This document shows positions 1 to 9,111 of a stretch of 64,000 bases of DNA, piece by piece; within the stretch, counting starts at the first letter, position 1, and each line of letters opens with the position of its first letter. The stretch spans positions 496,001 through 560,000 of the forward strand of contig NZ_LMVL02000002.1 in the NCBI RefSeq assembly GCF_001541345.2, read 5' to 3'. The notes under the pieces were generated by a model that was given only the letters and a program-made list of their open reading frames with translations, made no database searches and had not been told where the DNA came from. The stretch is from Gillisella vitis (GTDB lineage: Bacteria > Pseudomonadota > Alphaproteobacteria > Rhizobiales > Rhizobiaceae). A program made the position numbers and the translations under genes.

Positions 1-2
1 GG

Positions 3-1373
3 GTATTTGACGTCGATTGGATGAAGGGAATGTCGACGGCGATCTATCCTTTAAAGACATCAAAGCCTCAGGACGTAGCCAAGGAACTCACCTCTGTTTT
101 TGGGGCGGGGGACGGGCCAAATGGAAAGGTGATAAGATTTATCCCGAATTCCAGATTGAATGCCGTTCTGGTTATTACCTCAAGACCGGCTTACCTCAGC
201 AAAATTCAGGCATGGATCGCCAAACTCGACGCTGTTGCTCAAAACAATGACGAACAACTTTTCGTCTACCAAATCCAAAATCGGTCCGCCTCTGAATTAG
301 CGGAGGTCTTGCAGAACGTCATAAGCCAGAAAGGCAAGGGAGCGGCATCAACAAGCAACGTAGCGCCGAATCTTGCAGCCACGACTGACACTGCAACATC
401 TTTGGCGACGACAAGCGGCGACATGCTGGCTGAGGTCGCTGGCATGAGCACCGAAAGCGTCCCGAAAATCGTCGCCGACAATCAGAACAACTCTTTGCTG
501 ATTTCAACGACTCCACGCCAATATAAGCGGATAGAGCAAATTCTCCGTCAGGTCGATGTGATGCCTGTGCAGGTTTTCCTTGAGGCCATCATTGCCGAGG
601 TCACTCTGAATGATCAACTTCAATTCGGGATACGGTGGTATCTCGATCACGGTCCAAACGGCGTTGGCTTTTCCGATCTTGCTTCAGGCGCGGCATCCGC
701 AGCCTATCCTGGCTTTGCCTGGACACATATTTCCGGAGACGTACAGACAGCCTTGAATGCACTGTCCACGGTGACGAAAGTCAAAGTGATATCTTCTCCG
801 AGCCTCATGGTGATTAACAACCAGGCAGCGACACTCCAGGTCGGCGATCAGGTGCCGACCATCACGCAGTCGAGCGCCAGCACGACGTCTGCCAACTCCG
901 CTATCGTCAATTCGGTCGAGTTAAAAGATACAGGTATCATTCTCGCCGTCACGCCGCGTATCAACACGTCGGGGCGCGTGACGCTCGATATCAAACAGGA
1001 AGCAAGCAACGTCACGCAAACAACGACGTCAGGCATCGACAGCCCGACGATCCAGCAGCGTAAGATTTCCACCCGCGTAGTCGTGAGTGACGGTGAAAGC
1101 ATTGCCCTCGGCGGACTTATTCAGGAGCGGAAAAGCATTGCCGATAAAAAGGTTCCGGTGTTCGGGGACATTCCTGTATTAGGTTCGGCATTCAAGTCCA
1201 AAACCGACACGATTTCCCGCACAGAACTCGTCATCTTTATAAGACCGAGGATTGTACAGGATGTCCAACAGGCCCGAGACATCACCGCTGAATTCCGTGG
1301 TCAATTCGAACGGGGGCAATTGCAAACCAATGGTCAGCGAATGCGTCAGGACATCAAACGGATCGCACAATGA
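3..1373 (+). CDS. gspD: Type II secretion system secretin GspD, 5' end cut by the window
   Basis: This is the C-terminal part (about 456 residues) of the outer-membrane secretin, which forms the exit channel of the type II secretion system. The frame is open to the first base, so the ATG at 21 is internal. The visible part begins in an N-domain region, followed by the last N-domain (residues near VITSRPAYLSKIQAW), a Ser/Thr/Ala-rich linker at about 340-450 nt, and the secretin core. The core carries the motif VPVFGDIPVLGSAF and ends in ELVIFIRPRIV, which is typical of GspD/PulD. The stop overlaps the next start as ATGA. Heading a run of gsp genes removes doubt about PilQ or type III secretins. 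The signal peptide and first N-domains lie outside the window. Confidence 0.95.
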   Translation, partial: VFDVDWMKGMSTAIYPLKTSKPQDVAKELTSVFGAGDGPNGKVIRFIPNSRLNAVLVITSRPAYLSKIQAWIAKLDAVAQNNDEQLFVYQIQNRSASELAEVLQNVISQKGKGAASTSNVAPNLAATTDTATSLATTSGDMLAEVAGMSTESVPKIVADNQNNSLLISTTPRQYKRIEQILRQVDVMPVQVFLEAIIAEVTLNDQLQFGIRWYLDHGPNGVGFSDLASGAASAAYPGFAWTHISGDVQTALNALSTVTKVKVISSPSLMVINNQAATLQVGDQVPTITQSSASTTSANSAIVNSVELKDTGIILAVTPRINTSGRVTLDIKQEASNVTQTTTSGIDSPTIQQRKISTRVVVSDGESIALGGLIQERKSIADKKVPVFGDIPVLGSAFKSKTDTISRTELVIFIRPRIVQDVQQARDITAEFRGQFERGQLQTNGQRMRQDIKRIAQ

Positions 1374-1825
1374 CAGCTTTTGATTGGATAAGCGTTTTGT
1401 TCGTGGGGCAATTGCTCGTCATCAGCGCGATTGACATAAAGACGCTGCGCATCCCCCAGGTGTTGAGTCTTTGCCTCGGGTTGACTGGTGCTACGATTTC
1501 TTTTGAGCAGGGATTTAGGACATATATCGATATCGGATTGTCGATGTTGGTCTTCGGCGGACTGTTTTTGATCATCCGACTTGTTCACAGCAGATTGACG
1601 GCGCGTGTTGGCCTAGGGATGGGGGACGTTAAACTTGCAGCGGCAATCGGTTGCTGGATTAAATTGGACGCACTTGCAATGTTCCTGGCAATTGCCAGTT
1701 GTTCGGGACTTTTCGTGGTCTTAGCAGCAAAGGTCAGACGACCAGCCTTAAATCTGCGGACGTTTCGGCTTCCTTTTGGTCCCTTCCTCTGTGCTTCCGC
1801 AGCCAGTGTATGGTTTACGCAATAG
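1370..1825 (+). CDS. gspO: Short prepilin peptidase (GspO/PilD catalytic domain)
   Basis: This is a 151-residue membrane aspartyl protease (peptidase A24 family). It should cleave the leader of the pseudopilins G, H, I, J and K encoded downstream. Both catalytic aspartates are visible, in AIDIKTLRIP near residue 22 and GMGDVKL near residue 82, the second being the conserved GxGD motif. Several hydrophobic segments fit a polytopic membrane protein. The N-terminal methyltransferase domain of classical GspO/PilD is absent, so it resembles the short CpaA/TadV-type enzymes in length while sitting inside a gsp operon. It starts by ATGA overlap with gspD, indicating translational coupling. It may cleave leaders without N-methylating the new N-terminus, which is inference. 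Confidence 0.88.
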   Translation: MTAFDWISVLFVGQLLVISAIDIKTLRIPQVLSLCLGLTGATISFEQGFRTYIDIGLSMLVFGGLFLIIRLVHSRLTARVGLGMGDVKLAAAIGCWIKLDALAMFLAIASCSGLFVVLAAKVRRPALNLRTFRLPFGPFLCASAASVWFTQ

Positions 1826-1862
1826 ATGGCTATCGACTAGCCTTTTTTACCAGGTGGCATTC

Positions 1863-2318
1863 ATGCAAGCGATATCAGCCGACATCAAGACGAACAGATC
1901 CAACCAGGATGAAAGTTATTCGGACGCAGGATTTTCCCTCGTCGAATTGCTTGTTGTCGTCGCGATTATGGGGCTGTTGATCGGCCTTGTTGCGCCTCGG
2001 GTGCTACGTTATCTCGACACAGCAAAAGTCGAGAGCGCAAAGACACAGATACACAACATTCAATCGGCCCTGGAGCTCTATTATCTCGATACCGGAACCT
2101 ATCCTTCGCAGAGCGAGGGACTCTCAGCACTTTCCGTAGCGCCTGCCAGTGCGAAAGTCTGGAACGGCCCGTATCTGAAAGGCGCTGATAGTCTCAAGGA
2201 TCCTTGGGGGCATGTCTACGTTTATAAGCCTGCAGAAGCAGGCCAGGGACCTCTTGTGATTTCTTTTGGACGCGACGGAAAAGAAGGGGGCGATGGTGAA
2301 GATCACGATCTTCCCTGA
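1863..2318 (+). CDS. gspG: Major pseudopilin GspG
   Basis: This encodes the major pseudopilin (151 residues) that assembles the periplasmic pseudopilus. A type IV prepilin motif, GFSLVELLVVVAIMG, lies near residue 24 with the Glu at +5, so cleavage after Gly leaves an N-terminal Phe. The C-terminal part carries the GspG signature: YYLDTGTYPSQSEGL, then NGPYL and DPWG followed by an Asp/Gly-rich calcium-site-like end. The ATG at 1863 gives a normal-length leader. The frame is open further upstream (to 1776), but that extension overlaps the peptidase gene and looks non-coding. Its end overlaps gspL by 26 bp. Confidence 0.95.
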   Translation: MQAISADIKTNRSNQDESYSDAGFSLVELLVVVAIMGLLIGLVAPRVLRYLDTAKVESAKTQIHNIQSALELYYLDTGTYPSQSEGLSALSVAPASAKVWNGPYLKGADSLKDPWGHVYVYKPAEAGQGPLVISFGRDGKEGGDGEDHDLP

Positions 2319-3327
2319 TTGGATGACGTCTGGCTCAGGGCTTTGGTCTGATTTGTGCGACGGACTAGCATACTTCAGCGCAGCTTTGCGTCGAACGGAT
2401 CAATCTTTGCAAAGCGAAGGCGATCTGGTTGTCTTAGTGACACATACCGCCATCACTAAGACGGGCGCGCGACATCAAGAAGGGCGCTCGGCACTCGGTT
2501 GGCGAGGGCACATTCGGGCGATTTCGGAAACGATGGTCGATGTCGTTCTGGATGAAGACGTCGTTGTCAGGCGCGATCTTCTTGAGCACAGGCTGCCATC
2601 GTCGATTTTGCTGCCGATGGCCGAACTGGACATTTGCAACAACACGCCTTTTCGGCCCGAAGCGGTTGTTATTATTTTGGAGCGGTTTTCCTCCAAGAGT
2701 GCAGGGAAAGGCTATTTCCTCGCAAAAAGACGAGTTTTTGAGAGACTCGACACGTTTCTTTCCGAGAACAAGCTGAAAGTTCGCCGCATATTTGTGAAGC
2801 ATGGTTCGCAAATTTATCGGGTAAAGGCGACCGCAGGCCTCCCGAACAAACCATCTGTTGTCGGTGACATGATGCAGATGTCGCGACGGTTTCTCATGCC
2901 AGCCTTCATCTGTCTTACAATCGCCGCCGCAGTATTTACCTTTGGCATTCGTGTAAATGCCCGTCTTTACGAATTGCAGTCTGCGATAACGGAGATTGAA
3001 CCGAAGGCGAAAGCGGCGCGCAAGATAATCGACACAAGCCAAGAGAGGAGAAACCTCGTCGTCGCGCTTCGGGCACGCAGCGTTACCAATGGCGATGTGT
3101 TGAAAACAGTCGAAGCGCTGACACGTACATTGCCAGATGATACCTTTTTGACCGAACTAAAAATTGCCGACGCCAAGGTTGAGATTGCCGGCCTTTCGAA
3201 ATCGGCAGCGTCGCTTCCCGGACGACTGCAAAAGACCGGCTTATTCTTCGATGTGACGTTTTCCTCCGGTATCGCTCGCGCAGTCGGATTTGATGCGGAT
3301 CGTTTTTCGATGAACATGAGGCGTTAA
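2293..3327 (+). CDS. gspL: GspL-like inner-membrane assembly protein (PilN-type C-terminal domain)
   Basis: This 344-residue protein has the architecture of GspL: a cytoplasmic N-terminal half, one membrane segment (FLMPAFICLTIAAAVFTFG, about residues 196-214) and a periplasmic PilN/fimbrial-assembly-like tail. GspL links the GspE ATPase to GspM and the pseudopilus. The N-terminal half is poorly conserved and the call leans on topology, the tail and position between gspG and gspM. I chose the ATG at 2293, which follows the purine-rich AAGAAGGGGG; an in-frame codon at 2266 would lengthen the overlap with gspG. The stop is 3 bp before the next gene. Confidence 0.82.
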   Translation: MVKITIFPDWMTSGSGLWSDLCDGLAYFSAALRRTDQSLQSEGDLVVLVTHTAITKTGARHQEGRSALGWRGHIRAISETMVDVVLDEDVVVRRDLLEHRLPSSILLPMAELDICNNTPFRPEAVVIILERFSSKSAGKGYFLAKRRVFERLDTFLSENKLKVRRIFVKHGSQIYRVKATAGLPNKPSVVGDMMQMSRRFLMPAFICLTIAAAVFTFGIRVNARLYELQSAITEIEPKAKAARKIIDTSQERRNLVVALRARSVTNGDVLKTVEALTRTLPDDTFLTELKIADAKVEIAGLSKSAASLPGRLQKTGLFFDVTFSSGIARAVGFDADRFSMNMRR

Positions 3328-3330
3328 ACG

Positions 3331-3924
3331 ATGCGGCAACGGTTCACGGCGTTGGTTCTCAGTCTCGATATAAGACAGAGGCGTTTGATCCTCCTGATAT
3401 GTGGCCTCGCCGCCGCTATATGCGCTCTATCGATGGTTCTTGGTGCGGTTGAGAGTGCAATTTCAGGTCTTTCGCAAATCGACGACGCTCGCCGCCGTCT
3501 GGGTCTCTACCAGACGATTGTCGCATCCGCAGAGCAGCTGAAACTGACGCCGACCGAGCCGACAGATCAGATCAGCGGGTTTGTGTTTCGCGGGGAAACC
3601 GATGAAATCATTCGTGCGGAGATCAATGGCATCTTGAAAGCGTCGGCAGTGCGGCACGGTTTGCAGATCAACACGATCAATGACATTCCGTCCAAGGGGT
3701 TGCCGAACGTCAAGTTGGTTGGACTAAGGGTCAACGCTTACGGTTCGTTCGAACCTATACAATCCGTTTTGCTTGAGCTTGAGCAAACAATCCCTCCCGT
3801 GTTCATCGGCTCGTTGACGCTGGGCTCGAGTTATACACCCGGCGGTGTGGAAGGTGATTTGAATATCAATGTCACACTGGATCTCTTCGGTGCGGCAAAT
3901 GCCTTTCCGCCTGGGGATAGATAG
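3331..3924 (+). CDS. gspM: GspM-like type II secretion protein
   Basis: This 197-residue protein has one N-terminal membrane helix (LILLICGLAAAICALSMVLG, residues 19-38) followed by a heptad-like stretch and a PilO/GspM-type ferredoxin-like periplasmic domain ending in GDLNINVTLDLFGAA. GspM is the partner of GspL in the inner-membrane platform. The sequence is divergent (GspMb-like), as is common in alphaproteobacteria. Assignment rests on size, topology, the fold-like C-terminus and its position directly after gspL with a 3-bp gap. Confidence 0.8.
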   Translation: MRQRFTALVLSLDIRQRRLILLICGLAAAICALSMVLGAVESAISGLSQIDDARRRLGLYQTIVASAEQLKLTPTEPTDQISGFVFRGETDEIIRAEINGILKASAVRHGLQINTINDIPSKGLPNVKLVGLRVNAYGSFEPIQSVLLELEQTIPPVFIGSLTLGSSYTPGGVEGDLNINVTLDLFGAANAFPPGDR

Positions 3925-3925
3925 A

Positions 3926-4480
3926 ATGCACCAGCGTCAGATTCTCATGATAGGTGCTTTCGGCCTCGCAATTCCATCGCTCCTCACAGCGATCGCCTTT
4001 CCGATCACCATATCTCCGCTTCAACCAGTATCAAAACGAGAAACGACTTCACTGACATCTGCCGCCGGCCCTGTCGATCAGGAACTCAATCTCCTTGAAG
4101 TAACGGCTCGTCCTTTGATGTCTCCCACGCGCCGGCCGTTTGTAAAACCACAACCACCGCCGATGGTCGTTATGGCGCCGCTCCTCGACACCGGCGCCAA
4201 CAATGCTGTCTTGAACCCACCTCAACGCATGGCACCCGACATCAATTTTGAGCAAAACGTGAAGGTTCTCGGAATATCCGGTGACGATCGGATTTGGATG
4301 GCTCTATTGGCGTCGGCAAATGGTGAGCTGCGATGGTTGCAGGTCGGGGACGAATTTGCGGGGGCAAAAATCGTCCGCATTAATAGGAACGCCGTTGAGC
4401 TTCAGCCGGTCAATCTGTCCACTTCGACCGTTACTCTTTACCTCTATCCCGACCTCATCAAGTGCGAAGGTTGTCCCTGA
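3926..4480 (+). CDS. GspC/PilP-like periplasmic homology-region protein
   Basis: This 184-residue protein has an N-terminal membrane anchor (residues 5-30, ILMIGAFGLAIPSLL and on), a Pro-rich linker (KPQPPPMVV) and a small C-terminal beta domain (about residues 105-175). That domain contains VKVLGI, LRWLQVGDEFAGAKIVRI and VELQPV, the pattern of the HR domain of GspC and of PilP. In the T2SS this domain contacts the secretin N-terminal domain and so connects the inner platform to the outer pore. It lacks a PDZ domain. The ATG at 3926 was chosen 2 bp after the gspM stop; an upstream in-frame start at 3869 would lie inside gspM. GspN or GspP are alternative names. Confidence 0.7.
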   Translation: MHQRQILMIGAFGLAIPSLLTAIAFPITISPLQPVSKRETTSLTSAAGPVDQELNLLEVTARPLMSPTRRPFVKPQPPPMVVMAPLLDTGANNAVLNPPQRMAPDINFEQNVKVLGISGDDRIWMALLASANGELRWLQVGDEFAGAKIVRINRNAVELQPVNLSTSTVTLYLYPDLIKCEGCP

Positions 4481-5358
4481 ACGTGGCGAGGTTTCTTGTT
4501 CCATCACGAGCCTGGAAAATTGGCGCAAAGAGCCGTGATGAGGGGTTTGCACTCGTCGCCGTTCTGTTGTTTGTCTTATTAATCGCTTCGGTCCTGGCAA
4601 TCCTTTCGCAGACGAACAGGGTCTCCGTTTCAGCTGCGATATCTGCACAGGAACGATTTGAGATGAGGCAACAGATCATCGGCGTAGCACGGGTCGCCTA
4701 TCTCTTTGAAGACAAGCGCAGGCCTGGTCAGGTGTGGTGGCAGTGCAAATTGCAAATGTCCGACCTTCTCGTCTCCTTTCAACAAACAGCGAGCCTTGTT
4801 GACTTGAACGCCGGTCAACCGCAACAAATCACCAGGGCCTTTACTGCTTTGGGCAGAAGTGAAGATTTGGCGAATGCGGCAGCACAGCGACTGGCTGGCA
4901 TGACCGACGCATCAGGCGGGGGCGCGGGACAATCCATCCAACAGGGCACTCCCTCCAAAGAATTCCTGTCGGTCGTCGAGCTCGAGGACATTATCATGAT
5001 GAGCGACTTCGAGAAATCCTTGGTTCCATTGATTTTCACGGTCGACAATAAAACTGGTGGCATAAGCCCCGCTTCATTGGATGGACGTTTGGCTCACGCT
5101 TTATCCCAAAGCAACACGGATTTGGTTTCCGTATTTAATGCGGAAAGCGCGACAGTTAACATCATCGAATTTTCTCCAGGTCGCGACTTTGGGACCCAGT
5201 ATACATTTGTCTTGTCCTTGCCTTCTGGCAAAGCCCGTGTTCCCTTCATGAAGCAGAACGTTCAGCGTCCAATTACAAAGGTGGCTCGAGATCAATTGAC
5301 CCTGAGCGTCGCTTCATGCCCCCGCGACCTTCAAACTTTGCTGAAAGGAACGGGCTGA
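4462..5358 (+). CDS. gspK: Minor pseudopilin GspK-like
   Basis: This 298-residue protein has a prepilin-like motif, EGFALVAVLLFVLLIASVLA, near residues 28-47, preceded by a long basic leader. The large globular domain after the helix separates it from the small pseudopilins and fits GspK, which sits at the pseudopilus tip with I and J. The usual +5 Glu is replaced by Val (GFALVAV), which is characteristic of GspK because the tip subunit does not need it. It overlaps the preceding gene by 19 bp and its stop (TGA) directly precedes the gspE ATG. Overall identity to known GspK proteins looks low. Confidence 0.82.
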   Translation: MRRLSLNVARFLVPSRAWKIGAKSRDEGFALVAVLLFVLLIASVLAILSQTNRVSVSAAISAQERFEMRQQIIGVARVAYLFEDKRRPGQVWWQCKLQMSDLLVSFQQTASLVDLNAGQPQQITRAFTALGRSEDLANAAAQRLAGMTDASGGGAGQSIQQGTPSKEFLSVVELEDIIMMSDFEKSLVPLIFTVDNKTGGISPASLDGRLAHALSQSNTDLVSVFNAESATVNIIEFSPGRDFGTQYTFVLSLPSGKARVPFMKQNVQRPITKVARDQLTLSVASCPRDLQTLLKGTG

Positions 5359-6978
5359 ATGGCCGCACAGGCTGGATACGACAGCTTTTTCAAGTTTCTT
5401 GAAGCGGAGGGGGGACTGGGAAACGAGTCAATCAGTCGTCTTAAGACGGTTGTAAGGACAAGCCGACTACCTCTCGATGTCATCATCACTGAACTGGGTG
5501 TGGCAACGGATGTCAGGCTGGTGGAACTGCTGTCCGCCTATCTTCGTAAGCCCGGTATATCGCTCGCAAGCGCAAATGAAGCACTGCTCGCAGACTACAA
5601 TCTGGACTATGCTCGTTCGACTGGTCTTCTGCCGGTGGAGGTCGTGGATAACCGTGTGGTGATGGCTATGGCCGATCCTCTGGATCAAGGCGCAATATCT
5701 CTCAACGAACTGTATTTTGAAAAGCCCATCGATGTCAGAGCCGCTACCCGCAAAGCTATCCAAGATGCTGTGGAGGTCTTGAAACGTGAGACCGAGATGC
5801 CCCCTGCAGCTCCGACGATAGAAAGCCAAGCGATGGAGAGCGATGATGTCGCCCGCTTGAAAGATCTTGCGCTGGAGGCACCAATTGTAAATCTCGTGAT
5901 ACAGATGGCTCAGCTCGCTTACGAGACCGGCTCGACTGATATTCACATTGAACCCCTGAGCGATCAGATCAGAATCCGCAACCGAGTGGATGGGGTCCTT
6001 CATATCGTTCAGACATTGCCCAAACCGATGCTAGCCGGCTTGACGACGCGAATAAAAATTCTGTCTTCTCTCAACATTGCCGAGCGGCGCATTCCTCAAG
6101 ATGGGCGCATGCGGCTATCAATTCGTGGGCAGGAGGTGGATTTTCGTGTGTCTACTGTTCCCTCCGTGCACGGAGAAACTATTGTGCTCAGGCTTTTGCG
6201 CCACTCTGCTGGCGTCACGACGCTAGAAGGCCTCGGTTATCGAACGGCTGACATCGACAGGCTTAGGAAGGCTAGTCAGTCGCCGAATGGTCTGATTATC
6301 GTTACTGGTCCAACCGGTAGCGGTAAGACAACGACACTTTATGCGCTCATCGCTACTTTGAACCGGCCGGGCGTTAAAATCTTTACCATCGAAGACCCGG
6401 TTGAATATCGGATGGAGGGGATTACGCAACTTCAGGTCAACCAAGACATTGGACTGGACTTTCCAAAGGCTCTGCGATCGGTGCTACGACAAGATCCAGA
6501 TATTATCCTTGTGGGTGAAATTCGAGATCGAGAGACGGCGCAAATCGCCCTACAGGCTGCTTTGACAGGCCATCTGGTTTTGACGACCCTTCATACCAAC
6601 GACGCTGTCGGCGCGGTCACACGCTTACAAGATATTGGCGTCGATCCGTATCTCATTTCTGCAACGACTAAATTGGTCATTGCGCAACGCCTTCTAAGAC
6701 GATCTTGCAAACATCTAAATGTTGTTTCGGGCGAGAGCTGTGACAGATGCGGAGGAACCGGATATTCTGGTCGCACCGTCGCCTATGAAATTGTCGAAAT
6801 CGATGCTGAGTTGAAATCTATGATCGACCGACGTGCAACAGAGCAGGCCCTGCGGACCGCAGTTCAAGCCTCGGGTACCAAGTCGCTGAATGCTTTCGCG
6901 AACGATCTTGTCGAGCAGAATGTGACAACACGAGACGAGGTGTTGCGTGTCATTCAACAGGATCCAACTGATGGCTAG
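5359..6978 (+). CDS. gspE: Type II secretion ATPase GspE
   Basis: This 539-residue cytoplasmic AAA-type ATPase powers pseudopilus assembly. It has an N-terminal MshEN/GspE-N domain (about residues 1-140). The catalytic domain shows Walker A GPTGSGKT at about 317-324, an Asp box, Walker B DPDIILVGEIRD near 380-391 and a His box (TTLHTND). The C-terminal zinc module is unusual: only one Cys is seen where a first CxxC pair is expected (RRSCKHL), while the second pair (CDRC) and the GTGYSGR tail are kept. This suggests a modified or lost metal site. It begins directly after the gspK stop. Confidence 0.96.
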   Translation: MAAQAGYDSFFKFLEAEGGLGNESISRLKTVVRTSRLPLDVIITELGVATDVRLVELLSAYLRKPGISLASANEALLADYNLDYARSTGLLPVEVVDNRVVMAMADPLDQGAISLNELYFEKPIDVRAATRKAIQDAVEVLKRETEMPPAAPTIESQAMESDDVARLKDLALEAPIVNLVIQMAQLAYETGSTDIHIEPLSDQIRIRNRVDGVLHIVQTLPKPMLAGLTTRIKILSSLNIAERRIPQDGRMRLSIRGQEVDFRVSTVPSVHGETIVLRLLRHSAGVTTLEGLGYRTADIDRLRKASQSPNGLIIVTGPTGSGKTTTLYALIATLNRPGVKIFTIEDPVEYRMEGITQLQVNQDIGLDFPKALRSVLRQDPDIILVGEIRDRETAQIALQAALTGHLVLTTLHTNDAVGAVTRLQDIGVDPYLISATTKLVIAQRLLRRSCKHLNVVSGESCDRCGGTGYSGRTVAYEIVEIDAELKSMIDRRATEQALRTAVQASGTKSLNAFANDLVEQNVTTRDEVLRVIQQDPTDG

Positions 6979-7047
6979 AATTTTTGGCCGGGTGCGGAAG
7001 GATGACATCAGGTCGGGATGGTCAATCATATCGCAGATAGGTTTACC

Positions 7048-8265
7048 ATGACGGGTTCACGGTTTCGATATGTATCGATTACATCTGAAGGACGAGAAGA
7101 ACGCGGTTATATAGATGCTGTTGATCGTGCTGATGCCGCACGCCTGCTGTCGACGAAAGGGCTGCAGCCCTATCTTCTCGAACCGGCGGGAGATGCGGAA
7201 AAGGCACATTCTGGCCCAAGGCGAGGGGCATCAGCACGCGCAATGGACGTGGAACGGCTTTTCGCGTCCATACACCTGCTGCTTGGCGCAGGTTTGACCG
7301 TCAACGCAGCATTCAAACTGGCTGCCGAAACAGAGCCCAAGAATCGATATCGGGCCATATACGCCGAAATTTACAATGCTGTAGCCAGCGGCCAAAACCT
7401 ATCGAAAGCTCTTTCGGAACGGCTTGATGTCGATTCTACGGTCACCGCGTTGCTGATGGCTGGGGAGGCGAGCGGACGAATGCATGAAACGGTTGGGGCG
7501 ATCTCAACCATGTACGCTGACTTGCGCCTTCAACGGTCGGAATTTCAAAGTGCGCTTGTATATCCGGCTCTCCTTCTGACCGTTTTGATCGGCGCGCTTT
7601 TAGTTATTACGTTCACGTTGGTACCCACTCTTCAGCCTCTGTTCGAAGGAACGGGCACAACGCCACCTGTATTGTTGGCCTTATTGGCCCATGTCCACAG
7701 GATGCTGACAGATAGTCCCGTCCTTAGCCTGCTCACGCTGTTTTCAAGCTTAGCATCATGTGGATGTTTGTTGATGACCGCTGGCGGTCGAGCTTGGATT
7801 AAATCTGTCGGACTCAAATCTCCAGGATTGGGGCCGGTCTTGTTAAGTATTGCGCGGTCGCGGTATATGCAAACGTTGTCGCTGCTGCTCGAGAACAAGG
7901 TCAATATGGACTTGTCCCTGAATTTAGCGGCGCAGGTTGTTACCCATCCCGCTCTTCGGACTGCGCTCATTCAAGTCAGAGATGACGTCTTGACTGGGCA
8001 ATCGCTTTCGAAAGCGATTGCAAGTTCCGGGACGCTCGACCGTATTAGCGTTTCATTTGTTCAGGCAGGTGAAGAGGCGAACCGATTGCCAAAGGCGCTC
8101 GCGGATGCAGCTCGCGCTGTAGACGCGGTTACGAAGCAGAAAATCGACCGCTTCATGACACTACTTAGTCCTGCAATTACTATCTTTATGGGGCTCACCA
8201 TTGGAACCCTTGTCGTTTCCATCATGGACTCTCTGCTCAGCATTAATGATCTGGCACTTCAATGA
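7048..8265 (+). CDS. gspF: Type II secretion inner-membrane platform protein GspF
   Basis: This is a polytopic inner-membrane protein (405 residues from this start) of the GspF/PilC family. It holds two repeated cytoplasmic helical domains (about residues 60-185 and 260-385) with three membrane segments. The family motifs are visible: FRYVSITSEGREERGYIDA at the start, LLMAGEASGRM in the first half and FVQAGEEANRLPKAL in the second. I prefer the ATG at 7048 because it places the conserved FRY motif close to the N-terminus as in the family; an in-frame ATG at 7018 would add 10 residues. The stop overlaps gspH as ATGA. A 69-bp gap separates it from gspE, the largest in the operon. Confidence 0.95.
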   Translation: MTGSRFRYVSITSEGREERGYIDAVDRADAARLLSTKGLQPYLLEPAGDAEKAHSGPRRGASARAMDVERLFASIHLLLGAGLTVNAAFKLAAETEPKNRYRAIYAEIYNAVASGQNLSKALSERLDVDSTVTALLMAGEASGRMHETVGAISTMYADLRLQRSEFQSALVYPALLLTVLIGALLVITFTLVPTLQPLFEGTGTTPPVLLALLAHVHRMLTDSPVLSLLTLFSSLASCGCLLMTAGGRAWIKSVGLKSPGLGPVLLSIARSRYMQTLSLLLENKVNMDLSLNLAAQVVTHPALRTALIQVRDDVLTGQSLSKAIASSGTLDRISVSFVQAGEEANRLPKALADAARAVDAVTKQKIDRFMTLLSPAITIFMGLTIGTLVVSIMDSLLSINDLALQ

Positions 8266-8735
8266 GTTTTTCGGTCGGCAGTCGTTTAGCACGATCAGAG
8301 AACGACGGGTTTTCTCTGCTAGAAATGCTTGTCGTCATGGTGATTGTCTCGTTGGCTGTCGGCTTGGTTTCGTTCCAGAAAAGTCGCAAAACTCAGTCTG
8401 TCGCTGACACCGCTCGGGCAATTGTCTCGGTGCTAAATAATGCGCGGATGGACGCTGTGATGCGTAAAACAGAGGTCAATGTCGAAGTGGACCTTCAAAC
8501 AAGGACGGTGAGTAAAAAAGGACAGGCCTCCTGGCAGGTGCAAATTCCAGATAACGTGGCGTTGGAGGTAAGAACCGCAGACGAGTTCAAGCACGGAAAC
8601 AGCCGGCGCATAATTTTGTTTTTGCCGGATGGTACGTCATCTGGTGGCCGGATTCGGCTTCAAAACGGCAGCGCCGCTGTATCCGTTGAAACACTTTGGC
8701 TTACCGGATTGAGCACCTATGACGAAACACATTGA
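8262..8735 (+). CDS. gspH: Minor pseudopilin GspH-like
   Basis: This 157-residue protein has a prepilin motif, GFSLLEMLVVMVIVSLAVG, near residue 17, with +5 Glu, and a beta-rich C-terminal domain typical of GspH/FimT. GspH contributes to the pseudopilus near its tip complex. It overlaps gspF by four bases (ATGA) and gspI by 17 bases. The sequence beyond the N-terminal helix is divergent, so the letter assignment follows gene order H-I-J and size. Confidence 0.86.
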   Translation: MSFSVGSRLARSENDGFSLLEMLVVMVIVSLAVGLVSFQKSRKTQSVADTARAIVSVLNNARMDAVMRKTEVNVEVDLQTRTVSKKGQASWQVQIPDNVALEVRTADEFKHGNSRRIILFLPDGTSSGGRIRLQNGSAAVSVETLWLTGLSTYDETH

Positions 8736-9111
8736 CAATACCGTCACCGATGACGGGTTTTCGTTGTTGGAGGTTCTTGTCGCATTTCTCATCGTGTCGC
8801 TTGCGCTCATCGGATTAAACAAGACGCTCCAAGTGGTTGCGCGGAGCCAAATTCTGATTGTTGATCATCATAAAGCGGTATTGGTCGCGCAACGCATTTT
8901 GGACGATCCGAACGTGCTCGAGCGAACCGACGAAAGTCATTGGTCGAAAGACAACGACGATGAGCCGTCTTGGCAGCTACACCGCAGCATAGTCTCAGAA
9001 AACAGGGACAGCGGGGTTAGGATCTTGCAACTGGATCTGGACGTATTCTCGGGCCGGACACATCAGATCATTGGCCACTACAGAACATTCATGCCTGAGG
9101 CAATGAAGTGA
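8719..9111 (+). CDS. gspI: Minor pseudopilin GspI
   Basis: This 130-residue minor pseudopilin has the processing site GFSLLEVLVAFLIVSLALIG near residue 13. The stretch after the helix contains RSQILIVDHHKAVLVAQRIL, which matches the GspI pattern where the helix runs into the small beta domain. GspI nucleates the tip complex with J and K. It overlaps gspH by 17 bp and its TGA abuts the gspJ ATG. Confidence 0.88.
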   Translation: MTKHIDNTVTDDGFSLLEVLVAFLIVSLALIGLNKTLQVVARSQILIVDHHKAVLVAQRILDDPNVLERTDESHWSKDNDDEPSWQLHRSIVSENRDSGVRILQLDLDVFSGRTHQIIGHYRTFMPEAMK